A DNA stretch of 64,000 nt, from contig NZ_QGGR01000012.1 in NCBI RefSeq assembly GCF_003148685.1, forward strand, positions 124,001 through 188,000. Reading direction: 5' to 3'. This DNA comes from Actinoplanes xinjiangensis (lineage in GTDB: Bacteria > Actinomycetota > Actinomycetes > Mycobacteriales > Micromonosporaceae). Below, in pieces: positions 50,199 through 58,828 of this stretch. A model generated the notes under the pieces. It was given only the letters and a program-made list of their open reading frames with translations, searched no databases and was not told where the DNA came from. Numbering within the stretch: position 1 is the stretch's first letter; the number at the start of each line of letters is the position of its first letter. Made by a program: the position numbers and the translations under genes.

Positions 50199-50635
50199 CG
50201 GGTCTCCCGCAGGTGGGCCGGCCGTCCACGCCGTAGCGCCACCGCCGGTTCGCTGATCGTCGGCCCGAACGGTCGCCGCTCCACCGTCGGCTGCGGTCGC
50301 CCGATCCGCCCGACCGGCTGCTGACCGGCCGCCGGAACGCCGTCCACGCTCGGCGGTGCCGCCTTCCCGTCGCCGGCCGGTGCCGCGTTCCGGACGTCGG
50401 CCGTTGCCGTGTTCCGGACGTCGGCCGTTGCCGTGTTCCCGTCGCCGCGCGGCGGGTCGTCGGTGCTCGGAGCTGCCGCTATGGCGTCCTGGACCGGTGT
50501 CGTGAGGCTGTCGTCGCGGCGGTGCGCCGCCTGCGGTATCGGCGCCGCGGGGATGACGGCGACGACGGCGGACCGTGCCGGTTCGGGGACGAGGATGGAT
50601 GCCGGATTTCCCGGGAATGGCTGGGGGAGAAACAC
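50195..50635 (-). CDS. Hypothetical disordered protein
   Basis: From GTG 50635 the protein is about 146 residues. It is mostly Ala/Pro/Asp-rich and has no recognised domain. A doubled NTATADVR element comes from a 24-base tandem repeat at 50387-50434. The start is supported by TAGGGT seven bases upstream (leaderless type), and the stop overlaps the lipoprotein start (GTGA). The C-terminal ERRPFGPTISEPAVALRRGRP is basic. Gene order suggests a function linked to the lipoprotein. It could still be a spurious frame in GC-rich DNA. Confidence 0.5.
   Translation of the reverse strand: MFLPQPFPGNPASILVPEPARSAVVAVIPAAPIPQAAHRRDDSLTTPVQDAIAAAPSTDDPPRGDGNTATADVRNTATADVRNAAPAGDGKAAPPSVDGVPAAGQQPVGRIGRPQPTVERRPFGPTISEPAVALRRGRPAHLRETR
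50387..50434 (-). repeat. 24-bp tandem repeat, two copies
   Basis: GTTCCGGACGTCGGCCGTTGCCGT occurs twice in direct succession in the disordered hypothetical gene and keeps the frame. Confidence 0.85.
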
Positions 50636-50642
50636 CCGGCCG

Positions 50643-50648
50643 ACCCTA
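50643..50648 (-). promoter_or_regulatory. Probable leaderless -10 element of the lipoprotein operon
   Basis: On the minus strand TAGGGT is followed by seven bases and the GTG at 50635. The hexamer is identical to those at 4014-4019 and 54183-54188. Confidence 0.5.
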
Positions 50649-50770
50649 GACGCCGAGCCGGGGGTTCGGCGCCGCCGCGCCGCAGCCACCCGGACGGGCG
50701 ACCGGCGGGCACAGCCAAGTCACAGACGGCTCACCGCTGCGCAACACCTTCGCGGCGCAGTCTCGATCGC

Positions 50771-51652
50771 ATGACGGACCTGATGACGCGCCCCTCCCGG
50801 AACGACGACCGGGCTCCCGACGGCCACGGGCGGCACCGGGTGACCTACGACCTGCCGCCGACACACATTCCGCCGCTGCTGGTCCAGGCCCCGCGCGACC
50901 CACGGTGGAGGCGACGGGTCGCGGGCGGCGCCGCCGTCCTGGTCCTGATCGCCGGCGGTGGTGCCACCGGAGCCCTCCTCACCGAGGAGTACCTGGCCTC
51001 CCGCCCGGCCCAGGCCGCCGCGCTCGCCGGGACGACGATCACCGAGACCTCCGACCTGGCGCCGATCGTGGCGAAGGTCCAGCCCGGCATCGTGACCGTC
51101 CTGGTCGACGGTTCCCGCTCGTCCTCGCTGGGCTCCGGCGTGATCCTCACCGGCGACGGCCTGATCCTCACCAACAACCACGTCGTCGAGGCGGACGGAA
51201 CGGTCAGCGTCCGCCTGTCCGGCGGGCAGACCGCGCCGGCCCGGGTGGTCGCCACCGACGCCACCCACGACCTGGCCCTGGTGCAGGCCACCGGCCTGAC
51301 CGGGCTGACCCCGGTGACCTTCGCCCCCGACGACAGCGTCGCCGTCGGGGACACCGTCCTCGCGTTCGGTGCACCGCTGGGCCTGGAAGGCACCGTGACC
51401 TCCGGCATCGTCTCCGCCCTGAACCGCGGCGTGGACACCGGGGACGAAAAGCTGACCGGCCTGCTCCAGACCGACGCCCCCATCAATCAGGGCAACTCCG
51501 GCGGTGCCCTGGTGGACACCTCCGGCCGGGTGGTGGGCATCAACGTCGCGATAGCCACGGCCGACGACAGCGGCGGCAGCGTGGGCCTGGGCTTCGCCAT
51601 CCCCGCCGGCACGGCCACCACCGTCGTGGAGCAGCTCCGGGCCCGGCTCTGA
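50771..51652 (+). CDS. Membrane-anchored trypsin-like serine protease (HtrA-type, no PDZ)
   Basis: The 293-residue protein has a cytoplasmic N-terminus of about 55 residues and one membrane helix (VAGGAAVLVLIAGGGATGALL). An extracytoplasmic S1C protease domain follows. The catalytic triad is visible: His in ILTNNHVVEADG near residue 138, Asp in ATDATHDLALVQ near 170 and Ser in INQGNSGGALVD near 243. The domain ends at VEQLRARL without the PDZ domain of true DegP/HtrA proteins. It probably degrades or processes proteins at the outer face of the membrane. CAGTCT seven bases before ATG 50771 may be a -10. Confidence 0.9.
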   Translation: MTDLMTRPSRNDDRAPDGHGRHRVTYDLPPTHIPPLLVQAPRDPRWRRRVAGGAAVLVLIAGGGATGALLTEEYLASRPAQAAALAGTTITETSDLAPIVAKVQPGIVTVLVDGSRSSSLGSGVILTGDGLILTNNHVVEADGTVSVRLSGGQTAPARVVATDATHDLALVQATGLTGLTPVTFAPDDSVAVGDTVLAFGAPLGLEGTVTSGIVSALNRGVDTGDEKLTGLLQTDAPINQGNSGGALVDTSGRVVGINVAIATADDSGGSVGLGFAIPAGTATTVVEQLRARL

Positions 51653-51691
51653 CCGGGACCCGCACCGCCCGCGACAGATCACTTTCCGTGA

Positions 51692-51967
51692 TCAGAGGGT
51701 GGCGCGGAACTCCGGCCAGTGGCCCCAGAAACGCTCGACCTCTTCGATGACGGACTGCAGTCCGGCGGCCACCTCGCGCGGCACCGGGGTGCCGTCGTCG
51801 AAGGTCGGCGTGGACGGCAGATAGTAGAGGCCACCGCGTACACCAGGCTCGACGCCGAGTGTCAGCACGTGTCCGTCCATCTCGAACTGCGTCGCGAACC
51901 GGCGGCTGCGCACGATCGCGCCGGTGTGGTGCCGCGCTTCCCGAGGCTGCAGCTCCTGGACCGTCAT
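51692..51967 (-). CDS. Hypothetical protein, about 91 residues
   Basis: ATG 51967 follows GAGGAGGACATC, a strong ribosome binding site. The protein is soluble, with segments ARHHTGAIVRSRRFATQFEMDG, LTLGVEPGVRGGLYYLPSTPTFDDG and a helical end VAAGLQSVIEEVERFWGHWPEF. I do not recognise a family. The open frame extends upstream to another ATG at 52018 encoding a His-rich stretch (THCHQGH), but the ribosome binding site favours the shorter form. It converges with the protease gene. Confidence 0.6.
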   Translation of the reverse strand: MTVQELQPREARHHTGAIVRSRRFATQFEMDGHVLTLGVEPGVRGGLYYLPSTPTFDDGTPVPREVAAGLQSVIEEVERFWGHWPEFRATL

Positions 51968-52191
51968 GATGTCCTCCTCACGAACCAGGACGTGGCCCTG
52001 GTGACAGTGAGTACGCATGGGGCCGATGAGGCGTTCAGTCCCCGGCGTCCCATTTTTCTTCGGTACGGGAATCTGGCCGGTGGGGGCCGCATCCACCCGT
52101 GAGCGGCCTTGGGCCGTGCGGGAACGCGGGCGCCGCCCGGGGGAGTGACGGGACTTCGACGATCATGGTCGGGGCGGGCCGGCTCGTACCG

Positions 52192-52632
52192 CTAAAGGGC
52201 CAAATGGGCGTTGGCCGCCCGCGCCGCCGCGGCATGGCCGGGCAGCTCGACCACCTCGATGCCGGCGGCGATGAGCAGCGCGACGCCCTCGCAGGTGACG
52301 AAGAGGTCCGGCTCGCGCCAGGCGATCACCACCCGGGGGATGCCGGCGGCGATGATCAGGCCGGTGCAGGTGGCGTGCGGGCGGCTGGCGCGTTTGGAGC
52401 AGGGTTCGAGCGTGCTGTACATGGTGGCGGTGCGCAGCCGGGGGCCGCTGTCGGCGCGCAGCAGGGCGGACTCCTCGGCGTGGACCTGCGGGTCGATGTC
52501 GCGGGACCAGCCGCTGGCCAGCTCGATGCCGTCGCCGTCGACGATGACCGCGCCGACCGAGAACGCCGACGTGGACGCCGGGCAGCGGTGGGCCAGCTCG
52601 ATCGCGCGGCGCATCCACCGATGGTCGTCCAT
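52192..52632 (-). CDS. Cytidine/deoxycytidylate deaminase-fold protein (RibD-like zinc deaminase)
   Basis: The 146-residue protein has the deaminase zinc site: VHAEESALLRA (His ligand, catalytic Glu) and STLEPCSKRASRPHATC (two Cys ligands) about 30 residues on. The spacing P-C-x(9)-C resembles the RibD deaminase half better than free cytidine deaminases. The C-terminus (PRVVIAWREPDLFVTCEGVALLIAAGIEVVEL) completes the fold. There is no reductase domain and no other riboflavin gene nearby, so the substrate may be a modified pyrimidine. GGGGAG precedes ATG 52632. It is divergent from the beta-lactamase-fold gene. Confidence 0.85.
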   Translation of the reverse strand: MDDHRWMRRAIELAHRCPASTSAFSVGAVIVDGDGIELASGWSRDIDPQVHAEESALLRADSGPRLRTATMYSTLEPCSKRASRPHATCTGLIIAAGIPRVVIAWREPDLFVTCEGVALLIAAGIEVVELPGHAAAARAANAHLAL

Positions 52633-52706
52633 ACTGCTCCCCGTCGTGCGACCCTGGGTCCGAATCAGCACACTACTCCCGGCCGTGGTTGTGCCCGCCT
52701 CCCAGA

Positions 52707-53675
52707 ATGGACGTCGTGACCGATCTTGACGAGCTGACCCGCCAGGCTGTCCAGAAGCTGGAACCGAACCGCCGCGGGGTCGTCGTCGCCGCGCTGACCG
52801 GCGGGCACACCGAGGTCCGGGCGTCCGGCGGGCTGACCGTCGACTCGCGTCTGGAGATCGGTTCGGTGACCAAGGTGTTCACCAGCCTTATCCTGGCCCG
52901 GCTGGCCGAGGCCGGCGAGGTGCGGCTGGACCAGCCGTTGGCCGACTTCCTGCCGGCGCCGGCTGGTATCACGCTGCGGCATCTGGCCACGCACACGTCG
53001 GGGCTGCCGCGGCTGCCGAAGGGGATGCTGCTGAAGGCGCTGCTGCGGCCGAACACGCCGGATCCGTACGCACACTGCACCGCCGACTACCTGATCGAGA
53101 ACCTGTCGAGGATCCGCCCGGCCACCCCGGGTACCCGGTTCCGGTACTCGAACCTGGGCGCCGGCCTGCTCGGACTGGCACTGTCCCGGCACACCGGCCT
53201 CTCCTACGGCGACCTGGTGGCCCGCGAGATCACCACGCCGCTCGGGCTGACCAGTACCGGCGCCGGTGGCCCGGTGGCGCCGGAGTACGACGCGAAGCGC
53301 CGCCCGACCGCGCCGTGGAACCTGGCGGATCTCGTCGGCGCGGGCGGGCTGCGTTCCACGGCGGCCGACCTGATCACGTTCGTCCGTGCGCACGTCGAGG
53401 AGTCGCCGGTGACGGCGGCGGTCGGGCTGTCGCTGGACGTCGAGCACCGGGTCAACCCGTTCCTGACCGTGCGCCTGGGCTGGATGGCGCAGCGGATGCA
53501 CCCGAAACTCGGCGGGCACCTCCAGATCTACCACAACGGGCAGACCGGCGGGGCGTTCGCGTTCGTGGGGTTCGACCCGGAGAAGCGGGTCGGTGTGGTG
53601 GTGCTCAGCGACACCGCACGGATGGTCGACGGCCCGGCCATGGAACTGCTGCGCGGCCTGCAGTCAGGGGTGTGA
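52707..53675 (+). CDS. Beta-lactamase-fold serine hydrolase (class C/esterase type)
   Basis: This protein of about 322 residues has the serine beta-lactamase/DD-peptidase motifs: SxxK as GSVTKVF near residue 52, YxN as FRYSNLG near 144, and a third-strand HNGQTGG near 275 in place of KTG. LRHLATHTSGLPRLP is typical of the Beta-lactamase (PF00144) family, which includes esterases and D-aminopeptidases. No signal peptide is visible, so it probably acts in the cytoplasm and is not a drug-resistance enzyme. ATG 52707 or GTG 52716 may be the start; CAGAAT lies seven bases before the GTG. It overlaps the convergent DUF1990 gene by 12 bases. Confidence 0.87.
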   Translation: MDVVTDLDELTRQAVQKLEPNRRGVVVAALTGGHTEVRASGGLTVDSRLEIGSVTKVFTSLILARLAEAGEVRLDQPLADFLPAPAGITLRHLATHTSGLPRLPKGMLLKALLRPNTPDPYAHCTADYLIENLSRIRPATPGTRFRYSNLGAGLLGLALSRHTGLSYGDLVAREITTPLGLTSTGAGGPVAPEYDAKRRPTAPWNLADLVGAGGLRSTAADLITFVRAHVEESPVTAAVGLSLDVEHRVNPFLTVRLGWMAQRMHPKLGGHLQIYHNGQTGGAFAFVGFDPEKRVGVVVLSDTARMVDGPAMELLRGLQSGV

Positions 53676-54176
53676 CAGCCGCCGCATCGACCGCAGGTAG
53701 CGCTGGGTGGCGACCTCCTGGGCCAGAGTGGTCAGCGGCCCGCCGATCCGGGCCAGGGTGCTCGCCGGCCGGGAGAACGCGGTGATCCGGAACCGGATCC
53801 GCCCCGCCCCGGTCAGGTGCAGGACGAACGCCTCCTCCCCGCGTTCCGGGTGCCCGTCGAGCGTGCCGTAGGCGAACCCCTGCCGATCGGCCTGGTCGAT
53901 CCGGTAGACGACCCGGCACGGTGCGGTCAGGCGCAGCGGCCCGGCACCGACCCGGAGCACCACCGGCAGACCGGGCACGGCCGGGGCTCGGGTGCCGACG
54001 GTCAGCCCGGCACCCCGGTGCATGCCGAAGGTCAGCAGCGCCTCGGCGGCCCGCTCGAAGGCGTCCCGGCCGGCACCGACCTCGACGTCGCGCAGCACGT
54101 GCCGATATCCGGCGGGCAGTGGGGCGTCCCGGGTCGCGCCGACCTCGGGATACGTGAACGGGCCGTCCAGCAGCAC
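53664..54176 (-). CDS. DUF1990 family protein
   Basis: This 170-residue soluble protein has the DUF1990 pattern: FTYPEVGATRDAPLPAGYRHVLRDVEVGAG, the segment LTFGMHRGAGLTV, YRIDQADRQGFAYGTLDGHPERGEEAFVLHLT and ITAFSRPASTLARIGGP. The fold is related to START/lipid-binding domains, but the function is unknown. It starts with GTG, preceded by TAGGGT plus six bases (leaderless type). Length and motifs are complete. Confidence 0.88.
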   Translation of the reverse strand: MLLDGPFTYPEVGATRDAPLPAGYRHVLRDVEVGAGRDAFERAAEALLTFGMHRGAGLTVGTRAPAVPGLPVVLRVGAGPLRLTAPCRVVYRIDQADRQGFAYGTLDGHPERGEEAFVLHLTGAGRIRFRITAFSRPASTLARIGGPLTTLAQEVATQRYLRSMRRLSHP

Positions 54177-54182
54177 GAACTC

Positions 54183-54188
54183 ACCCTA
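54183..54188 (-). promoter_or_regulatory. Probable leaderless -10 element of the DUF1990 gene
   Basis: On the minus strand TAGGGT is followed by six bases and the GTG at 54176, the same arrangement as at the GT4 operon (4014-4019). Confidence 0.55.
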
Positions 54189-54319
54189 GACAACACTCGC
54201 CATCGATCAACGTCTTATAGAAGAATGCAATTCGCGAGTGGAGCGCTGAACCGCAGAGAGATCGACATGGTTATGACAGTCGGTGGGGCTTAGCTGATCT
54301 ATTGGCAAGGGGTACGGGG

Positions 54320-56056
54320 ATGGCCGCTCACGAACCGCTCGGCAGGGAGTACCTGCTGCACGAGGAGATCGGCCGCGGCGCCATGGCGGTGGTGCGGCGC
54401 GCGACCAGCCGGCACGGTGGTCCGCCGCTCGCGGCGAAGCTGCTGCGCCCCGAACTCGCCGGTGACCGCCGGGTGCGGGAGCTGTTCCTCCGTGAGGACG
54501 CGGCGCTGCGGGCGCTGAGCCATCCGGGCATCGTGGGCCTGCGCGACCTGATCGTCGAGGGCGGCACCCTGGCCCTGGTGATGGAGTACGTGGACGGTCC
54601 CAACCTGCGCCGCTACCTGTCGATGCGGGGCGGCCGGCTCACCCCGCCGGAGGTCGTCGTGGTGGCCGCACAGACCGCCGCGGCCCTCGCGTTCGCCCAC
54701 GCGCGTGGCGTCGTCCATCTCGACCTCAAACCGGAGAACCTGCTGGTGGTGCGCGGGTCCACGCCGCCGGAGGTCCGGATCACCGACTTCGGGGTGGCGG
54801 TGCTGCTGGGCGGCGGGCACCACTCGGTGGCCGGCGGCACCCCCGGCTACACGGCCCCGGAGATCTTCCAGGGCGGCCCGCCGACCCCGGCCGCGGACGT
54901 GTGGTCGCTGGGCGTGCTGCTGCTGGAACTGACCACGGGCCGGCCCGACGGCGACCCGTCGGCGCTGCCCGGCCCGCTCGGCCCGGTGGCCCGTGACTGT
55001 CTGGCGGCCGATCCGCGGCGCCGTCCGCCGGCCGCCCGGGTGGCCGCCTACCTACGGCAGTTCGCGGCGGGCGTGCAGGGCCTCCCGCCGGTCGCGCCGG
55101 TGTCCGGGCACCCGATGAGCGACGGCGAACCGGTCACGCTGGCGCTGGGCTTCCCGCCGCCGCAGCTCCCGCAGCCCACCTTTCCGCCGCCGGCCCCGCC
55201 GCAGCCGCCGCGTGCCGCCTTCGTGGGGTCGAACGCGGCGTTCGCCGGGCCACGGGACGGGTCCGGGCACCGGGACACGATCGGCAGCTGGGCCGGGCAG
55301 ATGCCGGAGACCGGCCGCTACCAGGCTCCGCCGGCGCCTCCCCGGCGGGCCCGGTGGCGCCGCGGCCCGCTGGTCACGCTGGCCGCGGCCCTCGTGGTCG
55401 CCGCCGTGGTGACCGGGCTCAACCTGACCGCCACGGCCGGCGCCCGCACCGCCGACCTGGCCACCCAGGTCAGCGTCCCGCCCGCGGTCACTCCGGTCGA
55501 GAAGGGTGCGGAGTCCCTGCCGCCGACCGACGGCGTCGCCCTGCCACCGCTGAACACACCGTCCGCCGAACGGCTGCGGGTCACCATGGCCGGCACGGTC
55601 GACGGCGCCGGCACGCTGGCCATCTCGATCCGGGACGGGCAGGCGATCGCGTACATCTGCGACGGCGACCGTCTCGAGGCCTGGCTCAAGGGCACCGCGA
55701 AGAACGGGCTGCTGAACCTGTCCGGCAAGAACGACACGAAGATCACCGGCCTGTTCGACGCCCGCCGCGCGGCCGGGGAGGTCACCGTCGAGGGCCGGGC
55801 ACACCGCTTCGAGATCGGTGTGGTCCGCAAGCCGTCCGGGCTCTACCGGCTGAGCAGTCAGGTGCGCGGCGCCCAGATCGACGGCTCGTGGATCGTGCTG
55901 CCGGACGGCCGGCAGGTGGGCGTACTCCTGCGTGGGGGGACGCCGGGACCGGCTCCGGTGCTGGACCTCGCCGGGCGCGGCACGACCGTCGACGGCGAGG
56001 CCGTCACCGGGGCGACCACCATCGACGCCGACACGGGGGAGGGGTTCACCAGGTGA
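54320..56056 (+). CDS. Membrane-anchored Ser/Thr protein kinase (non-RD type)
   Basis: The 578-residue protein has an N-terminal kinase domain of about 255 residues: glycine loop EEIGRGAMAVV, Lys in LAAKLL, catalytic loop VVHLDLKPENLL and DFG in ITDFGVAVLL, then GGTPGYTAPEIF. The catalytic loop reads HLD where most kinases have HRD, so it is a non-RD kinase and may not need activation-loop phosphorylation. A Pro-rich linker and one membrane helix (LVTLAAALVVAAVVTGLNLTA, about 365) lead to an extracellular beta-rich domain (about 415-570). AAGGGG precedes ATG 54320. Its stop overlaps the next gene (GTGA). Confidence 0.9.
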   Translation: MAAHEPLGREYLLHEEIGRGAMAVVRRATSRHGGPPLAAKLLRPELAGDRRVRELFLREDAALRALSHPGIVGLRDLIVEGGTLALVMEYVDGPNLRRYLSMRGGRLTPPEVVVVAAQTAAALAFAHARGVVHLDLKPENLLVVRGSTPPEVRITDFGVAVLLGGGHHSVAGGTPGYTAPEIFQGGPPTPAADVWSLGVLLLELTTGRPDGDPSALPGPLGPVARDCLAADPRRRPPAARVAAYLRQFAAGVQGLPPVAPVSGHPMSDGEPVTLALGFPPPQLPQPTFPPPAPPQPPRAAFVGSNAAFAGPRDGSGHRDTIGSWAGQMPETGRYQAPPAPPRRARWRRGPLVTLAAALVVAAVVTGLNLTATAGARTADLATQVSVPPAVTPVEKGAESLPPTDGVALPPLNTPSAERLRVTMAGTVDGAGTLAISIRDGQAIAYICDGDRLEAWLKGTAKNGLLNLSGKNDTKITGLFDARRAAGEVTVEGRAHRFEIGVVRKPSGLYRLSSQVRGAQIDGSWIVLPDGRQVGVLLRGGTPGPAPVLDLAGRGTTVDGEAVTGATTIDADTGEGFTR

Positions 56057-56571
56057 CGCCCCGGGTGTGGCTGCCCGTGGTCGCCGGTGTCGGGGTCGCG
56101 GTCGGGCTCGGCGTCTACGGGCGCCTGCACCAGCCGGTCGGCACCTCCGACGTCGACACCCTGCTCCGCATCCAGACGCTGAAGGTGTGGCTGGCCACCG
56201 GCGTGGCGTCTTTCCTGGTGGTGCAGCTGCTGTCGGCGCTGGCGATCTACGGTGTGCTGCCGGGCGGAGCGTGGGTGGGGGCGGTGCACTGCTGGTCCGG
56301 CCGGATCGCGTTGCTGCTGTCGATGCCGGTGGCGGTGCACTGCCTCTACACCTTCGGGCTGCGGTCGGACACGCCGCGGGTGCTGGCGCATTCACTGCTC
56401 GGCTGCCTGCTCTACGGCGTGTTCGTGACGAAGATGCTGCTGCTCAGCAGGCCCGGCGACGGGCGCGGATGGGGGCTGCCGGTGGCCGGCGGGCTGGTGC
56501 TGACCGCGGTGGCCGGGCTGTGGCTGACCTCGGCGCTGTGGTTCTTCACCACGATCGGTGTGACCTGGTGA
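56053..56571 (+). CDS. DUF6529-like four-helix membrane protein
   Basis: The 172-residue protein has about five hydrophobic helices. Histidines lie at helix ends in AVHCWSGRIALLL, VHCLYTFGL and LAHSLLGCLLYG. The pattern recalls heme-binding cytochrome b561/ferric-reductase-type bundles and fits the DUF6529 family, but heme binding is unproven. The GTG overlaps the kinase stop as GTGA, so the two are made together. The pair may couple a redox or envelope signal to the kinase, which is inference. Confidence 0.65.
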   Translation: MTPRVWLPVVAGVGVAVGLGVYGRLHQPVGTSDVDTLLRIQTLKVWLATGVASFLVVQLLSALAIYGVLPGGAWVGAVHCWSGRIALLLSMPVAVHCLYTFGLRSDTPRVLAHSLLGCLLYGVFVTKMLLLSRPGDGRGWGLPVAGGLVLTAVAGLWLTSALWFFTTIGVTW

Positions 56572-56581
56572 ACCGGCCGGC

Positions 56582-57367
56582 TCACCAGGTGGCCAGCACG
56601 CGGGCCTGACCGCCGGAGCCCTCCTCGTACGGGATCAGCCCCACGAAGATCGTCGCACCGGTACGGGGCAGCCGGTCCAGTCCGGCCAGGTTCTCCAGCC
56701 CGTACCGGTCCGCCCCGGTCAGCGCCAGGTGCGTGTCGAAGGTGGCCGAGATCCCCGGGTCGATGCTGAGTGTGTCGACGCCGAGACCGCGGATCCGGCG
56801 GCGCCGCAGGAGCCACTCGCAGGCGTCCGTGCCGAACCCGGGGAAGTGCAGCGTCCCGGCCGGGTCGGTGCCCCGGTAGGCGTTCGCGTCGCCGATCCGT
56901 GAGCCCCAGCCGGAGTACATCAGGACCGCCGCCCCGTCCGGGATCCGCCCGTGCCGGCGTTCGAACTCCCGCAGGTCGTCCACGGTCACCTCGGTGTCCG
57001 GGTCGTGGGCGGCCCGCCGGGCGATGTCGACGACCACGGCCGGCAGGATCAGCTCGTCCGGCCGGAGTTCGGTGGCGGTACGCCCGCCCGCGGTGAAGTG
57101 GGCGGGCGCGTCGACGTGGGTGCCGATGTGCTCGATGATCCGCCACTCCTGCATGTAGTAGCCGTCGTCCTCGACCGTCGTGACGGTGCGGCGGACCGCC
57201 TCCTCGCCGGGGCTGAACGCCGGGAACCTCTCCGACAGCGGGTAGGTCAGGTCACGGATCCCGCGTCCACCACGGGCGGCGGCGGGCTCGGCGGCCATGG
57301 CGGTGGCGGCGAGCCCGGCGACTCCGGCGAGCGCGGCCCGGCGGGTGACTTTCGGTTGGGTGCACAT
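56582..57367 (-). CDS. Exported cyclase/kynurenine-formamidase-family hydrolase
   Basis: The 261-residue precursor has a Tat-like signal (VTRRAALAGVAGLAATAMAAEPAAA), so it is probably exported folded. The core motif H-x-G-T-H-x-D-x-P is present as HIGTHVDAPAHF near residue 80; its His and Asp bind zinc. FPGFGTDACEWLLRRRRIRGLGVDTLSIDPG and TGATIFVGLIPYEEG are typical of the cyclase family (PF04199). The family hydrolyses N-formylkynurenine or cyclises polyketides; export argues against tryptophan catabolism. It converges with the DUF6529-like gene with 10 bases between. Confidence 0.88.
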   Translation of the reverse strand: MCTQPKVTRRAALAGVAGLAATAMAAEPAAARGGRGIRDLTYPLSERFPAFSPGEEAVRRTVTTVEDDGYYMQEWRIIEHIGTHVDAPAHFTAGGRTATELRPDELILPAVVVDIARRAAHDPDTEVTVDDLREFERRHGRIPDGAAVLMYSGWGSRIGDANAYRGTDPAGTLHFPGFGTDACEWLLRRRRIRGLGVDTLSIDPGISATFDTHLALTGADRYGLENLAGLDRLPRTGATIFVGLIPYEEGSGGQARVLATW

Positions 57368-57478
57368 GCACTCATCGTGCCGGTGGTGTGCCGGGCGCCC
57401 AAGAGGAATCTCTCTGTGTCGACCTTGTGACCAACGGTCGCCACGATGTCCAGTGTGAATACGACACGGGGGATCACG

Positions 57479-58801
57479 ATGGCCTGGCTCGGCCATCCGG
57501 TGACGATGGTCGCGCTGGCGGTACTCGTGATCAACGACCATGTGCTGAAGCTGACCCACCCCGGCTGGGCGACCGGCAAACTCAGCGACGCGGCCGGCAT
57601 GCTGCTCGCGCCGCCACTGCTCGCGGCCCTGGCGGGCCTCATCGCTCCCCGGCTGCCGGTGCGCCGGGTCGCGGTCACCTCGATGGTCGCGGTCGGCGCC
57701 GGGTTCACGGTCGTCAAACTCTGGGCGTACGGTGCCGAGCTCGCCTCCGCCGCCTGGAGCGTGCTCACCCCGTCCCTGATCCGGGCGGACCCCACCGATC
57801 TGCTCGTCCTGCCGCTGCTGGCCGGCTCGTGGTGGACGTGGCGGCGCAGCCACGCGAGCCGGGCCGGCCGGGTGACCCGGGCGGTGCGCCTGGCCGTGCT
57901 GCTGCCACTGGCCCTGGCCGGCGTGGCCGCGACCAGCCCGCTGCCGCACACCAGAGCCGAATCCGTGGTCGTGGCCGGTGACGCCGTCTACGTCCATGCG
58001 ACTGCCGTGCGCCCTCGCCGTGCCGAGTGGTCGGTCAGCCGGGACGGTGGCGTGACCTGGTCCGGCGCTGCGGAACCGGCGTCACCGCGGCAGCCGGTGT
58101 GCTCGCGGGACCGGGTCTGCTACCGGGTGGTGCCGGACGAGCTCGGCGTGCAGAGCAGCACCGACGGCGGTCCGTGGACCGACAGTTGGCGCATCGGCGA
58201 CGACGATCGGCAGGCGCTGTACCGGGACTACGCCGACATCGAGACCATCCTGGCGCTGAGCTCGGGGGCACTGGCCGTCCAGGACGTGCCCGGCGGTCAC
58301 GTCGTGGTGGTCGCCAACGGCCGGGACGGGTTCGCCGTCCGCGACCCGGCCGGCCGGTGGACACGCATCGGATTCCCGGCCTTCCCGGACGATGTGGCGC
58401 CGCTGCCGTTGTCCACCTCGCCCGGTGCGCTGGGCCGTCCACTCAGGATCACCGTGATCGCCCTGCTCGCCGGGTTCCTGATGACCGTCGCCGGGGTGGT
58501 GTCGCTGCGTCGCTCGGGTGGCAGCCGGCAGTGGTGGTGGCTGGCCGCCGCCTTCCCGGCGGCCGCGGTCGTCCTGATTCCGGTGGCGGTGCGAGCCTGG
58601 CGGGATCCGGCCTCGATCGTTGCGGCGCCGGGCTTCCTCAGTCCGTTCCTGGCCGTCGTGGTGGCGCTGGCCGGGGCCGTCATCGCGCTGTCCTTCGCCG
58701 CGGGCCGCGCCGCCACCGCGCGTGCCTGGCTGCGGCCCGCTGCCGTCGCCGCCCTGGTCACCGCCGCGGCGTCGGCCGTGGCCTGGCGGCTCATGTCCTG
58801 A
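57479..58801 (+). CDS. Multi-helix membrane protein with a BNR-like external domain
   Basis: The protein is about 440 residues from ATG 57479, with GGGGGATC before it; ATG 57446 is an alternative. Four helices come first (WLGHPVTMVALAVLVINDHVLK, then KLSDAAGMLLAPPLLAALAGL and two more). A beta-rich external domain of about 150 residues follows, with a BNR/Asp-box-like WSVSRDGGVTWSG and two Cys. Four more helices end it. The GKLSDAAGM motif is conserved in actinobacterial relatives. No enzymatic signature was seen and the function is unknown. Confidence 0.7.
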   Translation: MAWLGHPVTMVALAVLVINDHVLKLTHPGWATGKLSDAAGMLLAPPLLAALAGLIAPRLPVRRVAVTSMVAVGAGFTVVKLWAYGAELASAAWSVLTPSLIRADPTDLLVLPLLAGSWWTWRRSHASRAGRVTRAVRLAVLLPLALAGVAATSPLPHTRAESVVVAGDAVYVHATAVRPRRAEWSVSRDGGVTWSGAAEPASPRQPVCSRDRVCYRVVPDELGVQSSTDGGPWTDSWRIGDDDRQALYRDYADIETILALSSGALAVQDVPGGHVVVVANGRDGFAVRDPAGRWTRIGFPAFPDDVAPLPLSTSPGALGRPLRITVIALLAGFLMTVAGVVSLRRSGGSRQWWWLAAAFPAAAVVLIPVAVRAWRDPASIVAAPGFLSPFLAVVVALAGAVIALSFAAGRAATARAWLRPAAVAALVTAAASAVAWRLMS

Positions 58802-58828
58802 GCGGCGCAGCCGGAGCCGAGGTTTGGC

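Noticed and set aside
52707..53675. Antibiotic-inactivating beta-lactamase
   Set aside because: The third motif is HNG instead of KTG and there is no signal peptide. An esterase or peptidase role is more likely.
54225..54293. 22-residue ORF just upstream of the kinase gene
   Set aside because: It ends 27 bases before the kinase ATG and lacks a clear ribosome binding site or hairpin. Not enough to call a leader peptide.
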